64,000 nt of DNA from Volvariella volvacea V23 (GCA_000349905.1 KB722740.1:1150575-1214574); one strand, 5' to 3'. Positions 1-12,055 are shown, counted from the first letter of the stretch. Numbers and translations: made by a program. Notes: generated from the sequence alone by a model not told the origin.

Positions 1-179
1 GCTAGCTCCGACGTTGGACAGTGCGGTACGTGTTGTTCAATGTGATTCCCTTACGGATCTCATATCTCCGTAGGGATCGTAGCGTTTTGGGCAACCTTTC
101 AATGTCCACATTGTCCAGACGTTGGGTGATTGGAGTATAAAAAGATCTGTTGAGGGAGCATTCGACGTTTGTCAAGGGT

Positions 180-710
180 TCGTGATTGGAACGGCAGGCA
201 ACTGCTCTAGGATCACACACATCCCTAAATTTAGTCCCGAGATCTATTCAGAAGGTGAGCAATGTGAGGTTTTGGGGTCACGCTGATGGACCTCTTCGAC
301 GTTTTTCTGTTAGCCAGAGTAGATATGGGGCTATTCCAGGTGCTCCATCCCACTGTATCGATTTTAGAAATGATAGAGCCTATATGCAGAGGCATTGCGT
401 CTGAAATCCTACCCGACGGAGCCAGACGACCAGGAAATGAACAGATACTACTTGTCTATGCGCCTAGATGTAGGTTATGTATTCACTCCTAACCACCAGG
501 AGAGCTCTGAGATCTGTTTTTCCAGCCCTGTGTAACGTTACTAGGCAGGCAAATGAATGGAAGCGACCTTCCACCCTGTCCAGGAGATATCGAGATAGGA
601 AAAATCTGATTGCGAGCACAATAGAGGTGCCACGTCTTGTCATGGCGGAATCTCCTGCAATCGCCGCGTTCGTGTGTATATGGACCCACAAACGATGGAT
701 GATGTAAGAG
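180..710 (+). repeat. Diverged dispersed repeat, copy 1
   Basis: This stretch resembles 4755-5300 in the same orientation. The clearest block is about 600-700 against 5205-5297: both share the pieces ACAATAGAGGTGCC, CTTGTCATGGC and TTCGTGTGTAT at the same spacing, with scattered substitutions between. A second shared block is the GGTGAGCAA... TTTGGGGT piece near 257-280 and 4804-4832, and a third is AATGATAGAGC near 369 and 4935. Order is kept, so this is one old duplication. The plus-strand frame through 600-700 stays open in both copies and reads a hydrophobic segment (core EVPxLVMAE), so a dead membrane-protein gene is possible. Confidence 0.5.
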
Positions 711-2462
711 GCCCATCAGAACCCCGGATCACGGCTGACGATGCCATGTCAGCGTCGGATATAAGCGAACCAGGCGAGTCCCTTCTGTGGCCCAGAGGCG
801 ATAACTTGCTTAGGTCGTCTGGGCATGACACCTGGTCAACTTAAACACCTTTGAGGGACCAGATGGATGCCGTCAGGCTTGGGAAATAAAGTATGACGGA
901 GTAAGGAAGGAGAAGGTAAGTGTACTTTATCCTGTTCTCCCTGTCCATTGAGACGCTGGGCGGTGATACCTCTTGCACTGGATCTGAGGCATCAGATTAT
1001 CGCCTGCTAGGGGCGGAAGTAATTGGACGCCTTATGACGCCTTACGACAGGTTAATTCTTGTTTTCTATCTCCCACCAATAAGGGTCATGACTTAATAGC
1101 GACGAAGGCCGGAAGGAGGGTGATCGGATATCTCCATTCTTGCAAAATGATTCGTGAATCAATACGGTTCTCGTTCACACCACGATCCAAAGAGTAGGTC
1201 ATCATAATTGCAAGCGACGCTATTGATAACCATAGGGTACATTCAAAAGGTGATATGGTGCAGACAATCCATTCAATGGGCCAGCAAGAGCTATACTTCA
1301 CTCCAACATTTCTTGACGACAGGATCAAAGCAGACGTAATTGATTGCGTGTGCGTGCTCCCTACGTCGTGGCGAATGATCGACTGTTGGAAGCATTAGTT
1401 ATGGGTAGCCATGTATTCAATCCTTCCGAGACGCTCTATCGCATTTTTCATTGTGGATGCTGCTAACTCGAAACTTTGCGGGGCCACTGTGGACCTATTA
1501 AGATTTAATATTGCGTTCCCTAAACGACCCGGGCACCAGCTAGTTCCTACACCATTTCCTTCCAATAGTTGATAATTTTTGGACATCGTTTGTTAAACGT
1601 ACTGACATATAGTGACACAGGTTGCATTGCCAGTTAATAGAACGCCAAATGGGGATGGGCACCGCCCGCCAAAAAATTGTGATATTTTGGTTTGCACTGT
1701 ACACCGGAAGAAACCCGGTTTTCGAGGTTTGCGACAAGTCATCACTGTAAATCGTCAGTTACAATCGAGGAGAGCACGGTAGGCAAGTTACTGGTGTAAT
1801 AATATCAAGCTTTCTCCACGTAAGTCATTCAAAAAATGCGAAATGTGCAGATTTTTTTCTGGGTGGAAAACATTTGATTCCCCGACCAACTTCAGAGCAC
1901 GTTAAAATTTTTTCTAGCTACCGAAGCAACAGAAATGCGAATTATGCGTATTAGGGTGTCTATCCGGCAAGATTGAATGGCCGTAACCAATAGGAACAGT
2001 CAACTATCAGTAATACTCGTCCTCGTCCTTACCCATCAGTGCTGTATTAATAGATTCGGTTTCTGGTGTGTACTTAGGCTCACGTAGAGTCTGAATACAC
2101 TGTGTAATGAGCTGATAAATTGCCAGGGTTCGCCTATTACCGCAATTGAGTGTGAATGGGCAGTTGGAGAAGACACCTACTGTTCATTGCGTCGAACTGC
2201 ATCGATTACAGCTGAGATTTTTGCACTTCTGAGCTTCAAATAGTTCTTGAAAATCTTTGAAAGGACCTCGTCGTTGAGTAGCTTGACATGGATTCTGATT
2301 CGATCACCCAACTGTTTGTAGGTCATGCTGTTGATGACGACAGGGTCCCGTACCAACCCAACAGATCTGAGTCGGCCAATTTCCAGACAATTTTTCTGCC
2401 CCTCCTATTCAATTCTTTCTACATATGCAGCAACGAGCTTCTGTTGTGTCCAACAGGTGCTA

Positions 2463-3004
2463 TTAGAGCCATGCATTTTCGCCACTTAATTGCTGAGCAC
2501 GCACAGCTCGCATGTCATGCAGTTGATCAGTTTCATGACCATGCTTCTTGATAAAACTCTCCGTATAATTTCGCTCTGCCTGGGACTTGTTTGAAAGGTT
2601 GATGGCTGTTGATTTAGGATGATAGCGACGCCACATCCTCCAAGATCCTAGTGCACATTTGTTGGCATCGTTGGCGGTGGGAATAAAAATCTGGGACAGT
2701 TCATCAGGCATAAGTTAAACGAGTCACCAGGTATAAATTCTTGCGTGAATTGTTGCCAGCCTTCTGTGGCATTCCGGTGGCGCTGCAGCTTCTTCTGGCA
2801 TTGGGCGGTGGTCGCTATATCGCTATACTGGTATCGCTTTGCTTTTTTGGCTGCCCGAGCAGTTGTAAGCTGCTCTTTTTGTGCCTCGCTGAGTCTTTTA
2901 GGCATTTTGGATGTTGTAGGTCGGGTGAAAGGATGGATGTTGGCTGGCGTCGTCCTCTTGAGCAGGTGATGCATATCACCGGCGACAATGCATCTCCACC
3001 ACAC
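2463..3004 (-). pseudogene. Possible remnant of a mobile-element-associated ORF
   Basis: Two minus-strand frames follow each other here. The upstream one (3004-2648) contains a Lys/Ala/Arg-rich stretch beginning MPKRLSEAQKEQL at about residue 34, which looks like a short basic nuclear-protein N-terminus. The downstream one (2711-2463) is charged and ends near QQLSGENAWL. I cannot join them with confident introns and recognise no domain. Basic leader ORFs like this occur near DNA transposons in basidiomycetes, but that is only an analogy. It may equally be chance coding in a gene-poor stretch. Confidence 0.2.
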
Positions 3005-4754
3005 CTCCTCCTTACCTCAAACTTTTACTACTCTGAGAGACATCATTCCCTACAGAAACTAAAGTTTGCTATCCTCGTAAATGTCAGAATTCGTGCCTCA
3101 AGACATTTAGATTTGCCTGCTGAAGGCTAGGGAACGACGACTTGGGGTGGGGGGTTACAAACGGATAAGGGAATCTACATAGGGTACAATGTACGTAGAT
3201 TGGCGAAATAAAGTCCATCTCACGGTCACGCCACCATGAGCTTGTCGAAATATATGTGAATATCTGAAAGTAAAGCATTTTTCCAAGATACAGGAGTCGC
3301 TTTTTGACGGTTTTCTGCATTGTGGACGCAATTCACCACGAAAATAAATTTCACTTCGACATTACAATTTAACACATACTGGCATAATATAAAAATTAAA
3401 ATTTTTTTTTTTCCAACGACTGAGGCTGGGGTTGACGTCGCGAATGGACGACATCTGGTGAACCATGATTTTAGGAGGACAAATAAGGACAAAGCTCACA
3501 ATTTTTTGGCGGGCCATGACAATCCCCCATACTATCCTCATCGCGAACACTTGTGCGTCTTTTGCACCTCCTACTCAACGAAACGACTAACACATTGAAT
3601 CAGCAAAAACGAGTAAGTCCAAACTATACATTTACTTAACTCACATATCTATATGAGCATAGACGCTCAGACGTTGACAATGCCGGACCCCCAATCTGGG
3701 GTTTGAGCAGTCCTGAAGATATTCGAGATTCCCCTATGGTGTATATGCTATATGCCGAAGCTGGGAAAGATTGCGAGGCTTGAGTTCAATTGGTTCTTTG
3801 GGGAAGCACATCCTTATCAGAAAACACCTCTCACACCGGCCAAGAGACTGGCAGTCAAGGAAACATACAAATACTATGCCTTGTGAAACGGGACCACGCA
3901 CATATATTTACTTCGCTCCACCAACTGCCGGCTTACCCCTACCATCAAGAGGACATACTTTCCCATCTTCTACCCTACGACGTCACTCAAGGCTACCAGT
4001 GAGCGAACAACTTCTTAGGGAATATTCATGCTCACTCAAGAGGAAATGAGAAGAAGAGGACAAGAAGGGGACAAGTGTACGTTTTATAATTTTTATTTTC
4101 GGTCGAGAACATCGCATGTTGACTGGACTATTGCTTATACTTTAGTCTACCATCTAGAACGAACAATTGTTCGACTCTCCCCTGAAGTCGATGAAGACGT
4201 CAACAAATCCATGTGACTGCATTCGCAAGCGAGATAGCTCTCATACTGAGCCCACGCTGTCAAGCTATTGTGCATATGAGAAAAAGTTCGGAGGTGTTAC
4301 CACCCTATGGAACAGGTTAGTTTTGAACTTCATCCTCTTATTGCAAATGGCGGATTTGAAAGAGGTTTAGATTACAATCATAAAGTGGTTTGAGTTGGGT
4401 GAGGACGGGGTGCAAATTATCCGCTCTCGGCGAGCTACGAGGGCTAGGCAAACTACCTATCTAGGTGTACGGTGCTATACTTCGCATTACTGGCAGTGCA
4501 AATCTATGATTCGCTTATATGTTAGCATTTGTTTATTCCTTAAAGACGATCAGGCGCTCATGCGATATCTCGTGTTGTCCATGCTTCCTCAACGTGCATC
4601 AACATAGTATGTGCTACTCGGTGTAATTCTCATACGTATCTCACATCACTAGAGGGATCATTGCGCATTGGCCCAATGTCTTAACGTCTCAATGCCCCCA
4701 CCGCTTAGCAAAGAAATAACCCAGAATATACGTCGTTATTTGTATTTGGCAGAG

Positions 4755-5300
4755 CGTTCGTGATGGGAATGACGAGGGCACGTATCACCAAATTTACTCA
4801 GGGGGTGAGCAAGCTGAGCAGATTTGGGGTATGAGGGTGATGTACCTAATTCATATTCTCCCGCTAGCCACGGTAATTCTGTGCATAGGTTGTTTGGTTA
4901 TGTCAGGCACCCCATTTAGTGCAACGAATTGAAAAATGATAGAGCGATCAGTAGGAAGATCGCTGATGGGACATCAGTCTCCGGAATTCTTCCAAAACGA
5001 TGGATGAAACAACACCCGCTGTGATTTCGCGCGTTAGAAACCTAACAAATGGATCAGAACATCATTGGCCAACGCAGTTAGCTAGAGTCTAGTCCTCGTC
5101 CCTTGCCATCAACAGAACTCTGAGGTTCGAGCGGCCGGCGTTGCTATTAAAACACACAAACAGGTAAATGAAAACGAACCTATCTAGGCGATACCAGGAT
5201 AGGAATGTGATTGCGAATACAATAGAGGTGCCGCATCTTGTCATGGCCGAACCTTCTGCAATCATTACGTTCGTGTGTATGTGGACCTACAAATGATGTA
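4755..5300 (+). repeat. Diverged dispersed repeat, copy 2
   Basis: Partner of the repeat at 180-710, with the same blocks in the same order. The plus-strand frame over 5205-5297 reads the same hydrophobic segment with the core EVPHLVMAE, then stops at TGA directly after a WTYK end, whereas copy 1 runs on a few codons. Several substitutions between the copies change amino acids. Both may be remnants of one degraded gene or of an unrecognised mobile element. Confidence 0.5.
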
Positions 5301-6305
5301 ACGGGTTCAAGGGGGGTTCCTGACAAGGCATAGCCCATGTTGTGTGTAAACCGAAAAATCTTGAGCTCAAAAATCAGCGGGTTATTGTACAAGTTGCTTT
5401 CCTTGCATAGGTCGAGATAGAATACACTATTTGCAGCACTGGTGCATAATGTTGAATATCACGTACGCTTATACAATCCACTTCGATGCATCCCCTGGGG
5501 TCAGCTACGATGCGCTTATGATATCCTTATACCAATAGGGACAGACAGGTGATTGAAGAGTCCCGTGCTGATCTTGGACCCACTGGGTCATAAATCGGTT
5601 CTCAGTGGCTCGTACCTACCCTTGAATAAGGAAAGAAATACGAATTGAGTTATCGTGTCTGAGAACAAGTGTCGTGCAAGTATAGTTCACATAGTAGTGT
5701 ATCGATTTGCTCTCGCGTCCTCTTACATGCAAGGTATACTCAACCTCATCTCAGTCCCTGTGCCTGTATTTGTGTATGTCTCGCAGTTTGAGGGTACGCT
5801 GCATATTCGGCTTCTGATACTGTCAAGCTCACTTCAATCATTTGCCTTGATCTTGTCCAGGCACTCCCGCTGTTATCGACACCTAGGTTCCATAAATGGC
5901 CTCAAATCTCCGATTTCCTACCGTTCGGGGCCAATGAGATTGCAGAATTACGAGGACATTTGGAGGTGTGGCCCAAACCAGGAGATAAGAGCCAGGGCCA
6001 TGGATGCTCCCTGTTTCCCGTTTACCCTTTGATTGTATTATTTGATTCTCACAGGTTGCAGGGAAATCGCGTGATGCTTAACAGCAATTCTTTTGTGGGC
6101 GAGTAATCGTTGGCAATTGCCGAAGCATCTTTGTCTCCAACCACCACTCGCATTGCTATAGCTTGACAACACCCCGCGTCTGCTCTACTGCCATCAGTCG
6201 ACAATATGGTGAGTTAGCCTCTGCTGGACGGAAGAATCTGCGTCTATTGATGCTGAGACATGATAGAATCGTTCTAATTCTCTACCGGCTGTCACTGTCC
6301 CCCCA

Positions 6306-8544
6306 ATGGAGAACCTCCTAGATAATTTTGAGGATTTCCAGACTGGGGACAATCAAGGAATTGGTGATAATACAGCACAAGCACAATTTCCTTTTTATGA
6401 TCCTATGAATACAGGAAATGAGCCTGTGAGTCTGCCTGAGTCAACTCTGCTGTCTTGATCCTACTAATCATTGCATTATAGGGTATGATTTCCTAATATC
6501 TCTTGATTAGAGCTGATGGACCTGTGGATTAGTTGAAGGCTTAAATGCTGAGCAAGTTGATTCATATATGCCACAGAGCTCTTTCCACCCAAATAAGGCA
6601 TGTGTCAATGTATTACCACAACTCTTCACTCATAGATGTAATTATGGATCTCCAGGGCAAAAAATCATGGCAAAAGTTTCATACTCTGATTGAAACATAT
6701 GATAACAATATGTGCAAAGCATGGAATGATGAGATTCAAAATCTTCTTCTTTTTGTAAGTAATTGTCTAAGATCATTTTTAAATATTTAATACTTTGATA
6801 GACAGGCTTGTTTACTGCTGCAGTGACTGCATTTGTTGTTGAATCTTATCAATGGCTTCATACAGAGCCTGAAGATAACACTGTTAAACTTCTTTCTCAG
6901 GTGGTTTTGCTTATGGCCAACAATACTGATTTAACAGGCACTTTGGAAACAGCCTCAACAGAAACCCAAAAATCTCCTACTTATATGATTAGGATAAATG
7001 CATTTTGGTTTCTAAGTCTTACTATTAGTCTGTCCACAGTTTTACTTGGAGTTCTTTGCCTTCAGTGGCTTAGAGAGTTTCAAAGAGATGCTAGCATGAC
7101 TTCCCAGGATGCTATTGCTCTAAGGCAGCTCCGCCACAAGGGTTTAATAGCTTGGAGAGTTCCTGAGATAATCTCAAGCTTGTCTTTGCTGCTTCAAGTT
7201 GCAGTTATTTTGTTTTTTGCAGGAATTATTGATCTCGTGCTTCATCTTAATCCTGTAATTGCAGGTTGTACTATTTTTATTACTGGCAGCACATTTTTGC
7301 TATTAGCCATCACAGCATTAGCACCTACAATGCAACTAATTGTGTTGCGTATTGCTAAAAAGCCTATGGGGTCTCAGTGCCCTTACAAATCATCTCAAGC
7401 ATGGATTATATATTTAGGAATTTCTAAGCTGTATAAAAAATTGTCAAGCACATCATTAATCACAATTGAAAATGTTTCTTCTGCTTGGATTGATTTTGAT
7501 AATTATTGGCAAGAATTAGAATTTCTCAAAGTTGAAAGAACCTTTGGTCTACCACCTGAATTCCAAGACAACCCAAGCAGTAATAGAAATAACATATTAT
7601 CCCAGAATGGAGAATTAGCCCAACAAGGTGTATTAAGTACAAGAACACATCTTTGTTTGGGGCTTAATTGGGCTATTGCTACATTTGGTCATAGATTGGA
7701 TGTGTTTCGATCATTTTACAGCCTACTTTTGCAGTTTGATATTAAAGATTTAGCAGCATTAGCAGGACCTACTTACTACCTGAGGCTCAAACCAAATAAT
7801 ATCTCAGTTTGTAATCAGGATGATATTGCAACTCCTGATTCTGCTATTTTGCAAATTTTCAATCAAATGTCCATAGTCAAAAATAAGTCTATTGCATTTC
7901 ATCAGCATGACATAAAGATCCAAGTCTCAAATTTGTTTTTTAAATGTCTTAAAACTTATACTAAGCAATATGAGTTTGACTATGAGCTTCCCTTAGATCC
8001 TTTGTGTTGGCATTTGATGTATGAGAATTTTGATCAATGGTTTATAGACACAAGAAATAAGGATTATGATGTTATTATTACTATTCAGGAAAAATTAATT
8101 AACACTATGCTTCTCCCATCAACAAAACCTGAAGAAAGAGATCAACTAAATAACTGTATAAATACTATTGCCAACTATTATTGGCCACATATTACTGATT
8201 TCTGGATTTCAACCAATGAACTCAATCATGTTAACAATATTCAAAAGTGTACTAAAATGTTTGAAATACACTTAAAGCTGTTAAAAAATAAAGAGTATGT
8301 GACAGAAAATATCAGGGATACTGCCATTAGACTTGCAAAGAAGTATTTAATGGCTTTTGGAGCTTACTGGAATACACATGCAACAACTGGCCTGCAATCA
8401 GAATTGGAGCCTTTGGTAACTACACTATATGGCTATTATCAAAATGGGCATATACAATCGAAACTTGAGCTGTGGATCAATTTATATGCTATGATTGGCT
8501 CCACAAATATTACATTAAGTGAAAACCCAACAGGATTTAAATAA
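6306..8544 (+). CDS. DUF6535 domain-containing multi-pass membrane protein
   Basis: The main exon (6802-8544) encodes a long AT-rich frame that begins with the DUF6535 hallmark: TGLFTAAVTAF, followed by an ESYQWL segment. Next come three or four hydrophobic helices, around FWFLSLTISLSTVLLGVLCL, a helix ending in FAGIIDLVLHL, and a helix ending in LLLAITALAPT. The exon upstream ends at 6754 (intron 6755-6801, phase 0) and carries the expected lead-in, W..F...IETYDNNMCKAWNDEIQNLLLF. A likely first exon is 6306-6425, followed by a GTGAGT donor; the link between it and the exon ending at 6754 is not resolved because stops interrupt the simple joins. The C-terminal ~350 residues are soluble and unlike anything I recognise. 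Function is unknown for this Agaricomycete family. Third codon positions are strongly A/T and CpG is rare, unlike genes right of 14300. The domain call is firm; the 5' structure is not. Confidence 0.8.
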
Positions 8545-8761
8545 AAATTTGAGTTTAAGATTTTTATCTAATCTTAAGTTCTTTTATTTTTTTCCTAGCA
8601 TGATAATGTTTATAGCTCTACTTTTAGGATTAGCTTTGATTGAATTGATTTGCAAGCAAGTTGTTTAGATTGCTACTATTACTAAAACCCTCAATTGTAG
8701 TATTACTTATTGGAAATCAAGAATTTTGCTTTAAATATAAAAATTATGAAGCTTAAATAAG

Positions 8762-9309
8762 TGTTACAAGTACTTACCTCTGAACTGATCTTAGCAAGAA
8801 TAAAGTCAGATAGAGCAGTTGCTTGTGCACTAGTAATGCAGTAGAACAAAGAGAAAACAAAAGACAAATTAATTGATCTGAGAAGTGATACTCAGATGTA
8901 CAGGCTTTATATATCTACAAGGCTGTATGTAACTATTTGTATAATATAAATAACTGACAATAAATTTATCAGCTACCTGAGTCATGTGTTTATCTAAGTG
9001 ACCAATAGTGTAAGTTCTTCTATTCTACAGTATTCCATGATATTCTATGAGGCTGTGCATATGATGTCATATTACTCCAAGGTTCTAGAATGTTCCATAA
9101 CCTTCCAGAAAGTTCTAGAGAAGACTTGGTATGAGAAGATATTACTAATAATGATATATAATGAGATTAGGTGCCTTAAACAAGTGCTGAGGTATAAGCA
9201 CCCATAATAGCCACTCAAGGGTGTTAGCACCTGAGGGTTACTAGAAGAATACATAATAATTGAAGAAAAATAATGATATATATGCGACCAATGGTAGAAA
9301 ACTATGACA
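8762..9309 (+). repeat. LTR-like repeat R1, copy 1 (~548 bp)
   Basis: The unit starts TGTTACAAGTACTTACCTC and ends AAAACTATGACA, i.e. TG...CA ends with a short imperfect inverted match, as in LTR retrotransposons. It aligns along its length with the copy that begins at 9711: shared pieces include TTGTGCAC, TATATCTACAAG, AACTATTTGTATAAT and TTCTAGAGAAG. No coding region follows. No target-site duplication is obvious for this copy (ATAAG left, CAACA right), so it may be truncated or old. Read as a solo LTR. Confidence 0.6.
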
Positions 9310-10186
9310 CAACATGTACTCACCTCTTAGTAGCCTGTAAGTTCAGGTTGCACTGGAGTCTCTGGGGCAAAGCTAGCTCAGCAAAGTAGACAAGGTTGAA
9401 CCTGAAAAAAACTCCCAGAGCCAACCAAGCTCACTTATATATTCACCAAAGTCCATATGTACATGTTTACACTATTTCAGACTATTCTATGGGTATCTAT
9501 TTATAACCTCACAATAACATCACCAGTGTCTGGTATTGCTAAGATCCCATTAGGTAGAGATAAGCTGTAAGCTGAGATGATGGCTCCAAGACTAATGATG
9601 CTACCAAGAATACTTTGATGCCTGGGATTTCTGAAGGTGGCTCAAAAGGTAGTGTATCATGTAATCATGATGTAATCTAATCTAATCTGGATTAAGTAAG
9701 CAGTCATGTGTGTTACAAGTACTTACCTCTAAGATGATCTTTAGCAGGAGTAGAATCAAATAGGGCAGTTCCTTGTGCACAGATAATGCAGTGAAGTGAA
9801 GAAAGAACAAATTGATTGATCTGAGGAGCAATACTCAGAAGTACAGGTCTTATATATCTACAAGACTGTATATAACTATTTGTATAATGTAAATGACTGA
9901 CAACAGATCTATCAGATATCTGAAGCATGTGTTTAACCAATTGACCAATGGTGTAAGTCCCTCTATTCTACAATGTTCCATGACATTCCATGAGGCTGTA
10001 CATATGACTCAGTCATGATGTAATATGACTCCGAGGTTCTGGCATGTTCCATAATCTTCTGGAAAGTTCTAGAGAAGTCTTGGCATGTGAAGATATTACT
10101 AATAATGATTATATAATAAGAATAGACGCCTAGGATAAGCGCTGAGGCATAAGCACCCACAACAGCTGCTCAAGGGTATTAGTGCT

Positions 10187-11027
10187 GTAAGATGCGGAAT
10201 GTAAAGGGGTACAGTGAAGGCTATACACCCACACAACACAATACGCTCCCAGAGAGTTAATCGGACCTTAGAAGGGTCAGACACTTCCTGTTGTTCGTTT
10301 TAGGGTTTTTTTAGGGTAAGGTTAGACAGTGACCAAACCCGTTGGTAGTAGTGTGCGTCAGATAAGCTTGTAACTCTAGTGTAGCTCTTTAAGCAGCAGT
10401 GGTCTTTTTAGCTGGCATTCGCTCATTGTGCCCTCTCCGGCCAAAGTAGGAAAAGGGGTCTGGTAGGTCCACCCTGGAACCATGCGCACAGAGGAGTGAC
10501 AAGTGCCGCCCACCATTTCTCTTCTTACTAAGGGGCCATATCAAGTGTGTTGCATCGTTCGACATGTTTTGTTGAAAATGTAGTATAAAATTCTCTCATC
10601 TTCACCATATACACCAAACANNNNNNNNNNNNNNNNNNNNNNNNNNNNNNNNNNNNNNNNNNNNNNNNNNNNNNNNNNNNNNNNNNNNNNNNNNNNNNNN
10701 NNNNNNNNNNNNNNNNNNNNCACTATCAAATATCTTAGTAAGCTCTATATTTGACCTTCTTTTATTTTCTTTTTATCCTGAAAAATAGAAGAATATTCCT
10801 AGAACCTCTTCTAATGCTCCTTTTTCAAAGCTTTCTTTTATAGATAATACCTATCATTCTACTCTATATTGTTTCCAAGTTTCCAAGATTTTTGTTACTA
10901 TCAACACAATACAATTCTAATTTTAACACTTAGAAAAATATTTAGTCTAGTCTTAATTATTATTTCATGATGCATTTTTATACTAAGCAATTAAAGTTGA
11001 CCCTATAGATACATGTCATGCATGACA
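10187..11027 (+). repeat. Nested repeat R2, copy A (contains assembly gap)
   Basis: This unit lies inside LTR-like copy 2. It begins TGCTGTAAGATGCGGAATG and ends CATGACAGCA, so its outer six bases are inverted repeats (TGCTGT/ACAGCA). It shares nearly all its length with copy B at 11213-11964, including the block AACACAATACGCTCCCAGAG and the block AAGCAGCAGTGGTCTTTT. Just inside the right end is a perfect palindrome, TGTCATGCATGACA. It has no coding frame. A non-autonomous element or an LTR of another family would both fit. Confidence 0.6.
10621..10720. other. Assembly gap (100 N)
   Basis: Exactly 100 N. The gap lies inside R2 copy A. The intact copy B reads straight through the same point (CACCATATATACCAAATGCTATCAAACATC), so the alignment leaves essentially nothing missing at this position unless a further insertion is hidden there. 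Confidence 0.95.
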
Positions 11028-11212
11028 GCACCTGAGGGTTACTAGAAGAATGCGAGATAATTGAAGGAAAGTAGTAGTGTGAATGCTGTCACATGTAGAA
11101 GACCGTGACAATGTGGTCCTTGGTGCTTATAGAAAAGAAAAGAAAATAAAAATAAATATTAATATTAAATAGACATGAATAAATAGGGAATAAAAATACA
11201 ATTCCTGACATG

Positions 11213-11964
11213 CTAGCACTGTAAAGTGTGGAATGTAAAAGGTATAGTGAAGGCTATACACCCACACAACACAATATGCTCCCAGAGAGTTAATCAGACC
11301 TTAGAAGGATCAGACACTCCCTGTAATTTGTTTTAGAGTTTGTTTTAGGATTTTTAGGGTAAGGTTAGACAGTAACCAAACCTGTTGGTAGTAGTATGTG
11401 TGAGATAAGCTTGTAACTCTAGTGTAGCTCTTTAAGCAGCAGTGGTCTTTTAGCCAGCATTTGCTCATTGCACCCTCTTTGGCCAAAGTAGGAAAAGGGG
11501 TCTAATAGGTCCACCCTGGAACCAAGTGAGCAGAGGAGTGACAAGTGCCACCTACCATTTCTCTTCTTACTAAGGGGCCATATCAAGTGTGTTGCATTGT
11601 TTAACATGTTTTGTTGAAAATGTAGTATAAAATTCTCTTATCTTCACCATATATACCAAATGCTATCAAACATCTTAGTAAGCTCTATATCTAAACTTCT
11701 TTTATTTTTTTTATTCGAAAAAGTAGGAAAATATTCTTAGAACCTCTTTTAATGCTCCTTTCTCAAAGCTTTCTTTTATAGATAATACCTATCATTCTAA
11801 TCTATATTATTTCCCAGTTTCCAAACTTTTTGTTACTATCAACAAGATATAATTCTAATTTCAATACTTAGAAATTACTTAGTCTAGTCTTAATTATTAT
11901 TTCATGATGCATTTTTTATACTAAACAGTTAAAGTTGACTCTATATATACATGTCATACATGAC
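11213..11964 (+). repeat. Repeat R2, copy B (ungapped)
   Basis: Starts CACTGTAAAGTGTGGAATG and ends ACATGTCATACATGACAG; it matches copy A throughout with point differences and small indels. The palindrome at the right end is imperfect here (TGTCATACATGACA). It is followed by the same R1 right-hand fragment that follows copy A, but is not preceded by the R1 left-hand part. That suggests duplication of a composite R2 plus R1-fragment unit followed by loss on the left, rather than a second independent insertion. Confidence 0.6.
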
Positions 11965-12055
11965 AGCACCTGGGGATCACTAGAAGAATATGTGATAATA
12001 AAGGAGAATAATAGTATGTATGTGACCAATGGTAGAAAACCATAACAATGAGCAT
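11965..12055 (+). repeat. R1 right-end fragment
   Basis: CACCTGGGGATCACTAGAAG and the following GACCAATGGTAGAAAACCAT match the right end of LTR-like repeat R1 (9222-9309 and 11028-11110). No left part of R1 adjoins it. Confidence 0.6.

Larger units (their letters stand above)
1..6305. other. Gene-poor left flank, no convincing coding gene
   Basis: No reading frame here is long, has recognisable motifs or can be extended through plausible introns. Frames up to 129 codons exist but overlap on several strands and carry no family signature. Base composition is mixed, unlike the AT-rich block that follows. The only structure I can support is a pair of diverged repeats (near 180-710 and 4755-5300) and a weak minus-strand reading at 2463-3004. 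Confidence 0.6.
9711..11110 (+). mobile_element. LTR-like repeat R1, copy 2, split by a nested insertion
   Basis: The repeat begins TGTTACAAGT at 9711 and runs parallel to copy 1 up to about 10186 (GGTATTAG). It is then interrupted by repeat R2 and resumes at about 11026 (CACCTGAGGGTTACTAGAAGAA), ending GTGACA at 11110. Its outer flanks are ATGTG (9706-9710) and ATGTG (11111-11115), a 5-bp direct repeat of the kind made by LTR-element integration. Copy 1 shows the uninterrupted join (GTGTTAGCACCTGAGGG). This is the best-supported mobile insertion in the island: a solo LTR later hit by a second element. Confidence 0.7.

Noticed and set aside
10298..10320. Telomere-like TTAGGG pieces (TTTTAGGGTTTTTTTAGGG) in repeat R2
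   Set aside because: Only two imperfect units, and copy B has lost one of them; not a telomeric array.
8762..12055. Possible CRISPR-like or tandem array in the repeat island
   Set aside because: Units are hundreds of bases long, diverged and nested, with TG...CA ends and a target duplication; this is mobile-element structure in a eukaryote.
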